Positions 53,478 to 62,915 of a stretch of DNA of 64,000 nt are shown here, piece after piece. Source of the stretch: Halovivax ruber XH-70. Its GTDB lineage: Archaea; Halobacteriota; Halobacteria; Halobacteriales; Natrialbaceae. The notes beneath the pieces were generated by a model. It was not told the DNA's origin and searched no databases. It saw only the letters and a program-made list of their open reading frames with translations. The DNA lies in NCBI RefSeq assembly GCF_000328525.1, contig NC_019964.1, forward strand, positions 2,790,001 to 2,854,000, read 5' to 3'. How positions within the stretch are numbered: position 1 is the first letter of the stretch; each line of letters opens with the position of its first letter. The position numbers were made by a program, and so were the translations under genes.

Positions 53478-54613
53478 CCCTCCACCGGTTCTTCGCTGAT
53501 CGACTCTCGTTGCTCCGGGACGTCGGTGTCGTCGTACCGAGCCGCATCAGCGGGGATACGGTCACCGCGCTGCGTGTATCGCCAATCGATCCTCGGCGTC
53601 TCGATCTCGTCGTTGGGGATATGGGCGACGCCGGCGAGCTCGTCGACAGTCATGATCATGCGCCGGTCGAGCCACTCCCGATCGGCCATTCGCTGGACGT
53701 GGTTCCTGAGACTCCTCGCCCGTAACGTCTTCCGATGGTGCCAGACAGGTTTGTCGTCGAGTCCCTGCTCGGTGACTGCGTTGTAGTACTTCCTGTACAT
53801 CCCAGAGACACCACGGGCCCGCGCCTCTGCCTCGTCGGGACTCGGCGAGATGGCGAGAATGCGGATGTTGACGTGGAACGCCTGTTCGCCGCGCTGCTCC
53901 TCGATCGTCTTCGCCGCTTGCTTGTCTTTCGCGCTGGCGGGCCGTGTCGTCGGGTCCATCCAGCCGACCGACGTTCCCTGGCGGAGCCCGTGAGCGAGGT
54001 CGTCGACGCTGTTGTGCTTGAACCGGTCGCCGTCGGTCCAGGACTGTTTCGCGGGGCGGAACACGACCTGTGTGATGACCCGGCTCTCGTCCGTCGACAG
54101 CATCTCACTCGTGATCTCGCCGTATGGATCGGTCTCCCACCCCTCGGCATTGTGGTGGCGAATCGGGTAGTACGGCATCTTCTCCATCTCCATCCACGCG
54201 CCGGCGACGTATTCGTCGGGTTCGATCACCGGGAACGCGTAGCCGTCTTCGACCGGGAACACCTCGCTGTTGGCGTAGCTGTTCCCGACGCGACGGCGGA
54301 ACTTGTCGGCAGCCCCCTCCGTCGCGGCGTGCATGTAGAACTTGATCTTCCCCTCGTCGTACCAGACCTCGAACGAGTGGTGATCGCTCGTGTTCTTCCC
54401 CCGGAAGTTGGTCGTCACGTCGTGGACGGACTGGAGCAATCCGGCTCCGTCGACGACCCCCTGATTTTCCTTGTACGGGCGGATTCGGAGCAGGACCGCG
54501 GGTGCGCTTTCGGGTTGTTGGACGTATGGCTCGTCGAGCCCGGGCTTCGTCGCGACGTACTGCGGTGACCCGAAGACGGCGCGGTTGACCTTGGATACCA
54601 GTTTGGACATCAT
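53474..54613 (-). CDS. T4SS-associated protein of unknown role
   Basis: A 379-residue protein beginning MMSKLVSKVNRAVFGSPQYV. It has no membrane helix. It contains LLRIRPYKENQGVVDGAGLL, HHSFEVWYDEGKIKFYMHAA (recalling the N-terminal domain found in front of some TraG-like ATPases) and a C-terminal segment LDRRMIMTVDELAGVAHIPN which is often found after such domains in archaeal coupling proteins. It lies between the VirB4-like and VirD4-like genes, 16 bp after the first and overlapping the second by 4 bp, so it probably works with the coupling ATPase. The start at 54613 is chosen for operon spacing. Confidence 0.7.
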   Translation of the reverse strand: MMSKLVSKVNRAVFGSPQYVATKPGLDEPYVQQPESAPAVLLRIRPYKENQGVVDGAGLLQSVHDVTTNFRGKNTSDHHSFEVWYDEGKIKFYMHAATEGAADKFRRRVGNSYANSEVFPVEDGYAFPVIEPDEYVAGAWMEMEKMPYYPIRHHNAEGWETDPYGEITSEMLSTDESRVITQVVFRPAKQSWTDGDRFKHNSVDDLAHGLRQGTSVGWMDPTTRPASAKDKQAAKTIEEQRGEQAFHVNIRILAISPSPDEAEARARGVSGMYRKYYNAVTEQGLDDKPVWHHRKTLRARSLRNHVQRMADREWLDRRMIMTVDELAGVAHIPNDEIETPRIDWRYTQRGDRIPADAARYDDTDVPEQRESISEEPVEG

Positions 54614-54629
54614 CCTTCGTCGGTAGTGC

Positions 54630-57600
54630 TTAGTCGCTCGTTTCGCCGCCATCCGGGCGGGCGAGCGGTTCTTCGTGTTCCTCAGCCGGTTCTGATTCGG
54701 TTCCTGACTTCGGGTTGGCGTCCTCCTCCCCATCGGCGTACGCTTCCACCTGTTCGAGGACCGATTCACTCACACCGAACCGGTTCCGGAGTGCGTTCCG
54801 CTCGGCCTCCCCTTCGAGGAACTCCTCGAAGTCGACGATCTCCTCGGGGTCGCTGTTGATCGCTCGCTCGATGATGGCCTGATCGTCGGGCGAATAATCG
54901 ATCACCCGCTTCTCGAAGTCGTCGGCGACGACGTGGAGCGGGTAGGTTCCGTGTTCTTCGACGCGAACGAGCGATTGCGAGTAGCCGAGTTCCTCCTTCC
55001 CGGCGTCTGCACTCCTGACGTACTGGCGCTGTTCGCGAGTGAGGCCGACTTTGTCGGCCGTCTCGTCGTCCAGATCGGGCAGCTTGTGGAACACCTTGAT
55101 CGGGCACATCCCGATGATCTTCTCGGCCTGGTCGGTCTCGTAGAACTCCTGTGCGGTCTGGGAGAGTAACACCATCCGCAGGCCAGCGTGGCGCTGGTGA
55201 CGGAACGCCGTCTCGAGGAAGTCGAGATTCGCCTGATCCTCGAAGAGGTAGTGGGCCTCGTCGATCGCGACCTCCACGTTCTTGTCCGTCTTCTTCGCCT
55301 GCTGGTAGACCGTCGACAGGAGCAGTTGCATCAGGAACGTCTGGCGATCGATCCCCGACGCGGTCCCCTCGATCTGACCGAGGTCGATGTAAACGACCTT
55401 GTCGTTGCCCTCCAGGATGTCGACTTCCGAAGGTTCCGAGAGGTTTTCGTACGCGCCGCCCTCACGGAAGGGCTGGAAGGCAATCGCGAGCTCGTCAGCG
55501 TACTGTGCCGCGCGTTCGCGAGCGGATTCGGATTCGGCGATGTTGTGCTCGTCGGGGTTCTCGGCGATATCGGCGAGAACCTGGTGGACGTCCGCCATCG
55601 TTGGCGAGTTCTTCGGCGTGTGCGTACTGACGTCGTCTTCGACGACACCCGCCTGCCGGTACGCCTCGTCGATCACGTACGACAGCACACCGGTCTCGGT
55701 CCCGAGGTCGATCTCCCGGGCGGTCAGGAAGTTCTCCAGAACGGCCAGCACCTCGTCTTTCTTCGCCGAGAGTGGTGAGGCTCCGTCGTCGGATTCGAGG
55801 ATTTCCTCGGGCGTCTCACGGATCTCGAGCGGGTTCAGGCGCGTGTCGCCACCGACAGTGATCGTCTTCGCGTTTAGGGCATCTGCGATCCCTTTGAAGC
55901 CACCGACGGGATCGATCATCACGAGCATCGTGTCCTGCCGGCGTTTCATCATCCGGAGCATCCGCATGATGGCGCCGAACGTCTTCCCGGCGCCGGGCAT
56001 CCCGACGACGAGTTCACTGTGACCGGTCTCCAGCTCCCACGGATCGATACGTACTGGCGATCCGTTGTGGCCGTGATATCCGTACTCGACGCCCTCGTCC
56101 ATCATCATGTAGTTCGACGAGAACGGGAACATGGCGCCGACCGCCTGGTTCGTCATCGTCGACATTCGGTCACGACCGAGTTCGTTCTGTCCGAGTGGTG
56201 AGACGGTCGCGAGTCCCTTCTCCTGCCAGCGACTGGCTACCTTGAGGGTGCTGTTCGCGGGGGCGTCCTTGACGATCGAGCGGAGACGCGTCGTCTTGTT
56301 GTCGAGCTCCTGCTTGCTCTCGGCGGAGAGTCGGATGAAGACCCCACCTCGGTAGAACGAGGCCTTGTTGGCGCGGACAAGCGACCGCATGACCTTCGCC
56401 CGGTCGATGTCCTCCTGGAGGTCCTCCGACTGGAGACTATTCGAGTCGTGCTGATTGACCTTCAGATCGGAGATCCACGCGGCCATCATGTCCTCTGCCG
56501 AGTGGTTGTCGAACGGATCGAGATGGATGCTGATGTCCGTCTGCAGATCCGTCTCTAACAGCAACCGTTCGAACATGCCGTTGGGCGGCTCCTCCGGGAA
56601 CTGCTCGATCCAGAACGTCCGCACGTACGTCTCGTCGTTGATGACGGCGTAGGTCGTCTCCCAGTCGACCGTCGACGGGGCGATGACCGACTGGTGCATC
56701 GTCGCGGGGTCGTCGAGCCGATCCTCGGGTTCGGTGGATGGCTCGGCGTCCGACGACTCCCGGCCCTCGTCATCGTCGAACTCTTCGAGTGGGAACGTCC
56801 ACTCTGATTCTTCATCGGATTCCCGATCGGCATTGTGAGGTCGCTTTCGACTCGCCGCCTCGTCGATCGCGTCGACGACGGCGTCCGGATGCGGATTCGA
56901 TGGAACCTGCTCGCTTAACCCATGTGCGACGACCGGGAACGTTCCGATCGCCTCGGTGATGTCGCCGTACGTCTCCGTCTGTCCGGTCCAGTACTCCTTG
57001 GTGACGCGAACCAGCTCGTAGGCGTCGACGGTGCCGACAGAACACCGGTAGAGGGACGCACCACCACGTCGGAGCTGCGACAGACGCGATTCGAGTTTCT
57101 CCTCCTTGAGTCGCTCCCGTTCTCCGTCGGAGAGTCCGTCCGACTGGAATCGACTGAATAGGCGGCCAACGACTCGAAGATCGGCCAAGAACGCCAGCAC
57201 GCTATCACCGGTTTCGTCGAGATGCTCGACGTCACTATCCCCGACAGCCGTGATGATGTAGAACTCCCGGATGGTGGTCCGTTCGGAGTCGACGTCGCCG
57301 TTCGCGTTCGTGTTCCGGGCGACGTACTCTTCCAGCAATCGCTGAAGGACCGGTCGCGAACGGATGTCGGCGTCACCGAGTCGGTGCTGGTGGTCGCGAA
57401 CGGTCTCGTCCTGATCGACTTCGCGGCTGGTGATGTAGAACTTGACCGGGAAATCGACGGTTGCGTTGACGAACTCGGAGAGCGACTGGACGGCCCGCGC
57501 CCACGCCTCCTCGTCCTCCAGGGCCATGTTCGCCGGTTCGACCTTCACCGCGCCGACGAGGGCACCATCAGTCCGCTCGATAGCGTGTGGGTAGACCCGT

Positions 57601-57947
57601 CCGACACGGGTCAGGTACCGGACTTCGCTATTGTCCGGTCCGTGCGTGTACTCCTTGTTCTTGACCGCCCAGCCGAGCCGAGCGACCAGCCACTCGGTGA
57701 GCCACAGGTACGAGGGTTTCACTTTGTGGAGGATAGCAAGCACCAGACCGAGCATCAATCCGAAGCCGACGACCGGAATCGTGAGCGCAGCTGGAACGAC
57801 TGCGGCGCCCACCAGTGTGAAGAACGCCACTCCGAGGAAAAGCAACAGTTCGTCGATCGAATAGCCGTGGAAGAACGCGGTCGTCCCGCCGAGTGTCCGG
57901 TGTATTCGCCGCGCGCTGTACTCGCCGTCGTCCGTGTTCGTACTCAT
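54630..57947 (-). CDS. virB4: VirB4-like T4SS ATPase with VirB3-like N-terminal membrane domain
   Basis: A 1105-residue protein. Residues ~1-70 contain a membrane hairpin (DELLLFLGVAFFTLVGAAVV, PVVGFGLMLGLVLAILH) like that of VirB3, so it looks like a VirB3-VirB4 fusion. The conserved VirB4 N-domain follows (ALVGAVKVEPANMALEDEEA). The ATPase has Walker A GMPGAGKTF near 645-655 and Walker B VEVAIDEAHYLFED near 890-900. The C terminus is acidic. It should drive assembly of and transport through the cell-envelope apparatus. It starts 5 bp after the VirB6-like gene. Confidence 0.9.
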   Translation of the reverse strand: MSTNTDDGEYSARRIHRTLGGTTAFFHGYSIDELLLFLGVAFFTLVGAAVVPAALTIPVVGFGLMLGLVLAILHKVKPSYLWLTEWLVARLGWAVKNKEYTHGPDNSEVRYLTRVGRVYPHAIERTDGALVGAVKVEPANMALEDEEAWARAVQSLSEFVNATVDFPVKFYITSREVDQDETVRDHQHRLGDADIRSRPVLQRLLEEYVARNTNANGDVDSERTTIREFYIITAVGDSDVEHLDETGDSVLAFLADLRVVGRLFSRFQSDGLSDGERERLKEEKLESRLSQLRRGGASLYRCSVGTVDAYELVRVTKEYWTGQTETYGDITEAIGTFPVVAHGLSEQVPSNPHPDAVVDAIDEAASRKRPHNADRESDEESEWTFPLEEFDDDEGRESSDAEPSTEPEDRLDDPATMHQSVIAPSTVDWETTYAVINDETYVRTFWIEQFPEEPPNGMFERLLLETDLQTDISIHLDPFDNHSAEDMMAAWISDLKVNQHDSNSLQSEDLQEDIDRAKVMRSLVRANKASFYRGGVFIRLSAESKQELDNKTTRLRSIVKDAPANSTLKVASRWQEKGLATVSPLGQNELGRDRMSTMTNQAVGAMFPFSSNYMMMDEGVEYGYHGHNGSPVRIDPWELETGHSELVVGMPGAGKTFGAIMRMLRMMKRRQDTMLVMIDPVGGFKGIADALNAKTITVGGDTRLNPLEIRETPEEILESDDGASPLSAKKDEVLAVLENFLTAREIDLGTETGVLSYVIDEAYRQAGVVEDDVSTHTPKNSPTMADVHQVLADIAENPDEHNIAESESARERAAQYADELAIAFQPFREGGAYENLSEPSEVDILEGNDKVVYIDLGQIEGTASGIDRQTFLMQLLLSTVYQQAKKTDKNVEVAIDEAHYLFEDQANLDFLETAFRHQRHAGLRMVLLSQTAQEFYETDQAEKIIGMCPIKVFHKLPDLDDETADKVGLTREQRQYVRSADAGKEELGYSQSLVRVEEHGTYPLHVVADDFEKRVIDYSPDDQAIIERAINSDPEEIVDFEEFLEGEAERNALRNRFGVSESVLEQVEAYADGEEDANPKSGTESEPAEEHEEPLARPDGGETSD

Positions 57948-57952
57948 AGGAG

Positions 57953-59149
57953 TTACCACCGGGAAACCTTGTTTTTCGTGTTTCTGAACGACTGCTTCGC
58001 CTGTGACTTCGCGATCTTCGCCGACTGACCGGCGTCGAGTTTCGCTTTGTCGCGCATTCTGCCTGTCTTGGTGTTCCGTAAGTTGTTGTACCGGTGTGCG
58101 TGATTTTTCGTCGATTGGGCTGCTGATCCTATCTTATACGTTCTTGAACCGGCATTTTCGATTGCTTTCTCCCCATCCTTGGTCACCACACTAGTGGTGT
58201 TCGTCGAGTAACCGCGATGGACGTTCCGTGCGCCCCTGACGCCCGTCCCCATACCGCGTTTCGTGGCAGCACCTGCCGCCGCTGGATTCGTCCGCTGGAC
58301 GCTCTGATGAGCAAGCGCCTTCATCGCCGGCGCGGACCAGTAGACCGTCATAATCGCCGCGATGAACGCTGTGGGAATGAGCGCGAGCCCGAGCATCATA
58401 CTGAACAGGCCGTCCGTGCTCGGCGACGGGTCCAGCTGCCAGCCGATCCGGAACACGACTGCACAGGGGATTCCAGCCAGGATGAGACCCGGATAGACCC
58501 CGGCAGCACGCCTAGTGAGTTGCGACGCCGGGGATATCGGCCAGATATCCATCGCCCAGAGGACGCCGAGGAGCGGCATCAGGAGCGTCAGGAGGATGAT
58601 GCTGAGGTACCTGATCGCGAAGATGAACGCCCCCACGAACAGGAGGAAGTTCGAGACGAGAACGACGAGGAGGGTGACGAACACACCGCCGACTCCCGCC
58701 TTGATGAGTTCGCCGAACCCGCCGGACATATCGTCGATCGGGGCCAGCGTCATCCCGATGTCGTTCACGAGTTGTAGCGGGAGCGAGACGATCGGGAACC
58801 AGACGAACGTCCCCAGAAAGACGAGCCCGAGACGTCGAAGCAACCGTTTTCGCTTGTAGTTGCTGATCGATCCGGACCGCAGTCCGATGAAGGCGAGTGC
58901 GAGGAACAGCAGCATGATCGTCAACGGCACGACGTGCTGGAGATAGAACTCCGAATACAGCTCGTCCCAGGGGCTGTTGTCCGGTTCCCCGATGACGATG
59001 TACCGAGAGTCAGAGGTCGGCGAGGGGACCCCGACGATCGGCTTCAGGAGAGACTGGAACAGGTCATCGGCGAATCCCAGGAACGCTTCCTGGATGGATC
59101 TGATGACGCCCTCGATGGCCCCTTCGACCTCTTCACGGAGCCATCCCAC
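57953..59149 (-). CDS. VirB6/TrbL-like polytopic membrane protein
   Basis: A 398-residue protein with about six to seven membrane helices (for example FYLQHVVPLTIMLLFLALAF; LLFVGAFIFAIRYLSIILLT; GLALIPTAFIAAIMTVYW) between an amphipathic N terminus and a basic C-terminal tail of ~120 residues rich in Lys, Arg, Asn and Ala. The topology and the operon position suit the VirB6/TrbL channel component. The basic tail, unusual in a haloarchaeal protein, may bind DNA or RNA. Confidence 0.75.
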   Translation of the reverse strand: MGWLREEVEGAIEGVIRSIQEAFLGFADDLFQSLLKPIVGVPSPTSDSRYIVIGEPDNSPWDELYSEFYLQHVVPLTIMLLFLALAFIGLRSGSISNYKRKRLLRRLGLVFLGTFVWFPIVSLPLQLVNDIGMTLAPIDDMSGGFGELIKAGVGGVFVTLLVVLVSNFLLFVGAFIFAIRYLSIILLTLLMPLLGVLWAMDIWPISPASQLTRRAAGVYPGLILAGIPCAVVFRIGWQLDPSPSTDGLFSMMLGLALIPTAFIAAIMTVYWSAPAMKALAHQSVQRTNPAAAGAATKRGMGTGVRGARNVHRGYSTNTTSVVTKDGEKAIENAGSRTYKIGSAAQSTKNHAHRYNNLRNTKTGRMRDKAKLDAGQSAKIAKSQAKQSFRNTKNKVSRW

Positions 59150-59151
59150 CG

Positions 59152-59991
59152 TTACTCACCTCCGGCAGTGGACTCGACCGGTACTCCGTCGACGATGGAG
59201 AGGTCGCAGGAACCCTCCGTCTCCCCGTACTCGACAGTCTGCGAGTACGACGGATTCTCACCGGCCTGAACGATCGCCGTCGCGGTCAGTTCGTCAGTCT
59301 CGATCTCGCTGCAATCGATCGACTCACCGAACCGTCCGTCCGTTGCGTAGACGGCCGCACCGTAGATCGTAGTGGTCTCACCAGCTGGAAGGAGGACACG
59401 GTGATAGAACTCGGTCTCTGCCGGATACATCACCTTGGAGAGTGGTGCGTCCGTCCACCGGATCTGCTCTACGTACGACGGGGCAGTCCCCGTGTTCTCG
59501 ATCTCGATAGCTGCGCGGTCTTCCCAGTCGGATTGGTCTTTGTCCCACTCTAGATCAGGGTGTTCCGCTGCCCACTTGACGTCCGTGATCGTGAACTCTG
59601 GATCGAGCGAAACGGTAGTCTCACCGATCGCCGAGTCTCCGTCCGACGCGACGAGACGATACTTGCCCGGTTCGTACCCGTCTTCCGTCTCACCAAGTAG
59701 CGTGAAGGACACATCCGCAGTGTCCTGTGGATGATCCCGTCTGAGCGTCTCTCCGTTCGGGTCGACGAGATCGACGTAGGTGGCCGAGACATCCGTGGCG
59801 AGCGTTGCACAAAGCGTCGGCCCATCCCAGTCGACCGAGTCGAACGTCTCGCTTTCAGGCTGATCTTCATTTGGCTCGTCTGGGGTTTCACTCGAGGTAG
59901 TGCACCCCGCGAGACCGGCAATACCACCTGCGACGCAGGCGAGGGCTGTTCGTCGGGCGATTCGTGGCTGGTTTCCGTCGTGTAATTTCAT
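59152..59991 (-). CDS. Tat lipoprotein of the T4SS operon
   Basis: A 279-residue protein with a twin-arginine signal (RRTALACVAGGIAGLAG) and lipobox cysteine at C30 (LAGC). It is followed by an acidic linker and a beta-rich domain with cysteines in LCATL, IDCSEIE and GSCDLS. Its stop is 2 bp before the VirB6-like gene. A surface lipoprotein in a T4SS operon could play the part of VirB7-like or adhesin components; no homology was recognised. Confidence 0.72.
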   Translation of the reverse strand: MKLHDGNQPRIARRTALACVAGGIAGLAGCTTSSETPDEPNEDQPESETFDSVDWDGPTLCATLATDVSATYVDLVDPNGETLRRDHPQDTADVSFTLLGETEDGYEPGKYRLVASDGDSAIGETTVSLDPEFTITDVKWAAEHPDLEWDKDQSDWEDRAAIEIENTGTAPSYVEQIRWTDAPLSKVMYPAETEFYHRVLLPAGETTTIYGAAVYATDGRFGESIDCSEIETDELTATAIVQAGENPSYSQTVEYGETEGSCDLSIVDGVPVESTAGGE

Positions 59992-60021
59992 AGTATCTTC
60001 TCGTTGGTTGTTTTCTGTCGC

Positions 60022-61785
60022 TCACGAGTTGCGCTCGAGGCCGACCAGCTCCCCGTCAGTCACGTAGTCGAGTCCGAACACCAGGAGGCTGAGCGGGAGG
60101 AACCACAGCAGGGTCACGACGACCAGATCGACGAAGGCCTTGAAGTCGAACGTGTCTCCGCGAACGATCGTCGTGTCCTCAGCTGAGGAGTAAGCGTGGT
60201 CGGTCTGCCACCACTTCCCTGGGACGTATTCCCCGCGAACGATGTGTTCCGGGTTCGAGACCGTGATCGTGGCTTCTCCGCTCGCATCGAGCGGAACTGA
60301 CTGGTTTCCGATTTTGACCTGTCCAGCCGTAACTGGCTCGTCGGTGGAGGCGTCCACCACCGTCGCCTGGACGGTCGCGGACGAGGAGTTTGACTCCTGA
60401 ACAGTGAGCGAGAGCGTTGCCTCTCGAACCGTCTGTGACCTCCCCAGCGAGATCGTCTCCGACTGTCCTCTGACGATCCCGTCGACGGTGACTTCGTCCA
60501 GTGCCGCTGCATCGATCGTCTCCGAACTGAACGCGACCGAATCAGCGTTCGAGTACGGGCTGGCTGGCTCGAGGTCGATATTCGACGGGAGTGTCGGTCC
60601 CGTCCGCTCTTCGCCCCATACCTCTTCGATCTGCATCGAGGCGGATCCATCTGCAGTCGTTCCCGATACGTACGGTGCCACTTCGCTCGGGAACGCGTGG
60701 ACCTCGACAGGTCGAACCGACGACGGTGACGTCGTCGACCCATCGGCCTCGTGCGTGACCAGTTCGTTCCACCCTGGCGTCCCGGCCGTGTAGAACCACC
60801 AGTTGCTGCGCGTCTGGGCGTCTTCGTCGACGGTGATCGTCGACCACTCCGTATCCGGGTTGACGACAGCGCCGACCTGACCGGGCACTGCTTCGAACTC
60901 GACACGGTTTCCGGAGAGGTTCGACAGCTCGTTCACGACGACCGATCGCGAATCCGAGACGGTCTGCTCGACGGCGATCTCGTCGTCGATGGACGACCAC
61001 TCGTCACAGGTGCCGCCGGTTACGTTCCAGTCGGTACAGATCTCCTTGTCGACGTTCAACGATGCAGAGATCGTTGTCTCGACGGAGAGGTTGACCGAGC
61101 CGGACAGGTCTGAGTACTCAAGAACCGAGCGATGAGCATCGGCCTCACTCAGCGTTTCACCGTTCGCTTTGAGGGTAACCGACTCCAGCGAGGTATCGAC
61201 GAGCGACCACTCTTCCTCTCGCTTTTCGTCCTCCCTGTCATCGGGGATCGCGACTCGATAATCGGTGACCGCCAGTACCTCGCCGTCTGGAGCGATGTAC
61301 TGGGTTGGATCCGTTTCGTTCGTGTCGTGGAGAATCGTCGAGGACTGGATCGCCCCGATGCTCACGAACGCATCTTTGATGTAGGCGCCGTCGGTGAGCT
61401 GTGCGTTAGATGGAGCGACGGATGCCCCAGAGCCGCCTGGATTGTAGTCACTCAGATCCCCACGGTTCCAGATCTCCGGCGCCGCTGGCGGCTGTTCGAA
61501 CGGGATATCGGTCGACTCTGCGAGGGCTCGTTCGAACTCCTCTTGTGAGACGTTTTCGCGGTCCTCGAGAGCGTCTTCGGGAATCTCAGCATCGTCGACG
61601 TCGTCGGACCAGAGCTTGTAGAAGTCACTGCTGTTGACACCGTATGCTGGCCCGTCTTCTGGGAGGGTCGTCTCGGAAACATTCTCGTTCGGCGCCGCGA
61701 CAGGAGTGCCGCCGATCGCGAGAGAGACGGAGCTACAGACGAGCAGTGCTCCAATCAGGACGACGGCCGTTCGATGCAGGGACAT
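60022..61785 (-). CDS. Large exported membrane-anchored protein of the T4SS operon
   Basis: A 587-residue protein with an N-terminal signal peptide (MSLHRTAVVLIGALLVCSSV, then SLAIGG), a large acidic extracytoplasmic region with beta-sandwich-like repeats (VEVTA-type 'ASTDEPVTAGQVKIGNQSVP' block near the C terminus) and a single C-terminal helix (LVVVTLLWFLPLSLLVFGL). Two cysteines in EICTDWNVTGGTCDEW may pair. It is the largest exposed protein of the operon, and could be the cell-contact or surface part. The ATG at 61785 directly precedes the signal peptide. Confidence 0.72.
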   Translation of the reverse strand: MSLHRTAVVLIGALLVCSSVSLAIGGTPVAAPNENVSETTLPEDGPAYGVNSSDFYKLWSDDVDDAEIPEDALEDRENVSQEEFERALAESTDIPFEQPPAAPEIWNRGDLSDYNPGGSGASVAPSNAQLTDGAYIKDAFVSIGAIQSSTILHDTNETDPTQYIAPDGEVLAVTDYRVAIPDDREDEKREEEWSLVDTSLESVTLKANGETLSEADAHRSVLEYSDLSGSVNLSVETTISASLNVDKEICTDWNVTGGTCDEWSSIDDEIAVEQTVSDSRSVVVNELSNLSGNRVEFEAVPGQVGAVVNPDTEWSTITVDEDAQTRSNWWFYTAGTPGWNELVTHEADGSTTSPSSVRPVEVHAFPSEVAPYVSGTTADGSASMQIEEVWGEERTGPTLPSNIDLEPASPYSNADSVAFSSETIDAAALDEVTVDGIVRGQSETISLGRSQTVREATLSLTVQESNSSSATVQATVVDASTDEPVTAGQVKIGNQSVPLDASGEATITVSNPEHIVRGEYVPGKWWQTDHAYSSAEDTTIVRGDTFDFKAFVDLVVVTLLWFLPLSLLVFGLDYVTDGELVGLERNS

Positions 61786-61810
61786 GGTGGAGGGTCGAGG
61801 TTCGATGGCG

Positions 61811-62245
61811 CTATATCGGCTTGACGCAGTCCGAGAAGGCGAACCCCATCTGACTGCCAACCTTGTCGACGAGTTCGGGCGACACGAGGGCGGTTACGAT
61901 AATCGCGAATCCGAGTCCGGACATCACGAGCTTCTGCTTCGCGTCGTTCTTTTTCTCGGGATTCCCGCCTGCTCGCATGTACGAGAGCCCTGCTCGACCG
62001 ATGAAGAAGGCGGTCGCGGGCAGTCCGAGGCCGGCGAGTGCGCCGAATACCAGCGAGATGCCAGTCTCGACCCCCGTATCGCAGTAGACGTCACCGACAT
62101 CGGCGGAGACGGGGTTGGTTGCGACGACGAGGAACGCCAGCCCGACTGCGAGCTGTACGACAGGCGGACGTGCGAGGGTTTGTAGTGGCGCACTCAGTGT
62201 GTTCGTGGCCGATTCAGCGGCGGTGGAGGGTGACTGCTCACTCAT
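61811..62245 (-). CDS. VirB2/TrbC-like pilin candidate
   Basis: A 144-residue protein starting MSEQSPSTAAESATNTLSAP. A signal-like hydrophobic segment VVQLAVGLAFLVVATNPVSA is followed by DVYCDTG, a second helix GISLVFGALAGLGLPATAFFIG, a short basic loop (NPEKKNDAKQK) and a third helix MSGLGFAIIVTALVSPELV. This order (cleavable helix, two helices joined by a basic loop) is that of VirB2/TrbC pilins. Cys in CDTG and SDCVK could form a disulfide. It overlaps the preceding RHH gene by 8 bp. Confidence 0.65.
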   Translation of the reverse strand: MSEQSPSTAAESATNTLSAPLQTLARPPVVQLAVGLAFLVVATNPVSADVGDVYCDTGVETGISLVFGALAGLGLPATAFFIGRAGLSYMRAGGNPEKKNDAKQKLVMSGLGFAIIVTALVSPELVDKVGSQMGFAFSDCVKPI

Positions 62246-62522
62246 GACTTGCGGGTTGTGGATGATCAGTTTCTTCGAGTATTGCCTCGAGATCGTCGAG
62301 ACTCGACGTGTGCTTGCACAAATCGTCGAGGTCACGGTCTCCGTCTTGGACGGTCCGTTCTACGAGCTCGATGAGGCGATTGCGGTCGATATCTCGATAC
62401 GCCATCTGTTCCGATAGAGCCTCCCGAAAGAGGCCAGATGCGTTGATTCCAGCAGCCCAGCTGAGGAATACCGCATCTGCCGGTTGAATTGAGATGGACG
62501 TCGTGACTTTGGTTGATTCCAT
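62238..62522 (-). CDS. Ribbon-helix-helix protein, first gene of the T4SS operon
   Basis: A 94-residue protein. VTTSISIQPADAVFLSWAAG, then INASGLFREALSEQMAYRD, is a beta strand followed by two helices as in MetJ/Arc RHH regulators. The C terminus is helical and acidic. Being first in the operon it may autoregulate it; an AT-rich inverted repeat lies 155-178 bp upstream. AAATAA about 20-25 bp before the ATG is a possible TATA box. Confidence 0.65.
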   Translation of the reverse strand: MESTKVTTSISIQPADAVFLSWAAGINASGLFREALSEQMAYRDIDRNRLIELVERTVQDGDRDLDDLCKHTSSLDDLEAILEETDHPQPASHE

Positions 62523-62676
62523 TACTGCGAATTCTTGCGGAGGTTATTTCGGCCCGTAGCAGTCTCGTACGGGTCTGGCTTCGGCCTCTGCAATTTTCCC
62601 ACCGGTGCGGTGGGGTCGATTGCAATTGTTACTGTCAAACAATTCTTACCACGATTGGATCCCGAATACACAATAT

Positions 62677-62700
62677 TATAAATGTATGCATATATTTATA
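62677..62700. promoter_or_regulatory. AT-rich inverted repeat, candidate operator
   Basis: TATAAAT and ATTTATA are separated by 10 bp whose centre is ATGCAT. It lies in the 393-bp divergent spacer between the T4SS operon and a small membrane-protein gene, and is far more AT-rich than its surroundings. Two direct copies of gtggtgcacc occur nearby at about 62717 and 62819. The spacer holds no gene. Confidence 0.45.
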
Positions 62701-62915
62701 TTAAGCATGGTCGCGGTTGTGGTGCACCGAATTAGCTGAGGTATATACAGACTCCTCTTTCTGATCTACTCAGATAGTCCACGTTCCTTATTCCTTGAGA
62801 GTGGCGTGCTTCATTTGCCGTGGTGCACCTCTCTGGTTCCACAAGGTTTGTCATCTTCCCAACTTAGCCTCAAATCATACCGAAAGTTGAATACAGTTTA
62901 CCGGCTCAAGCCTGT

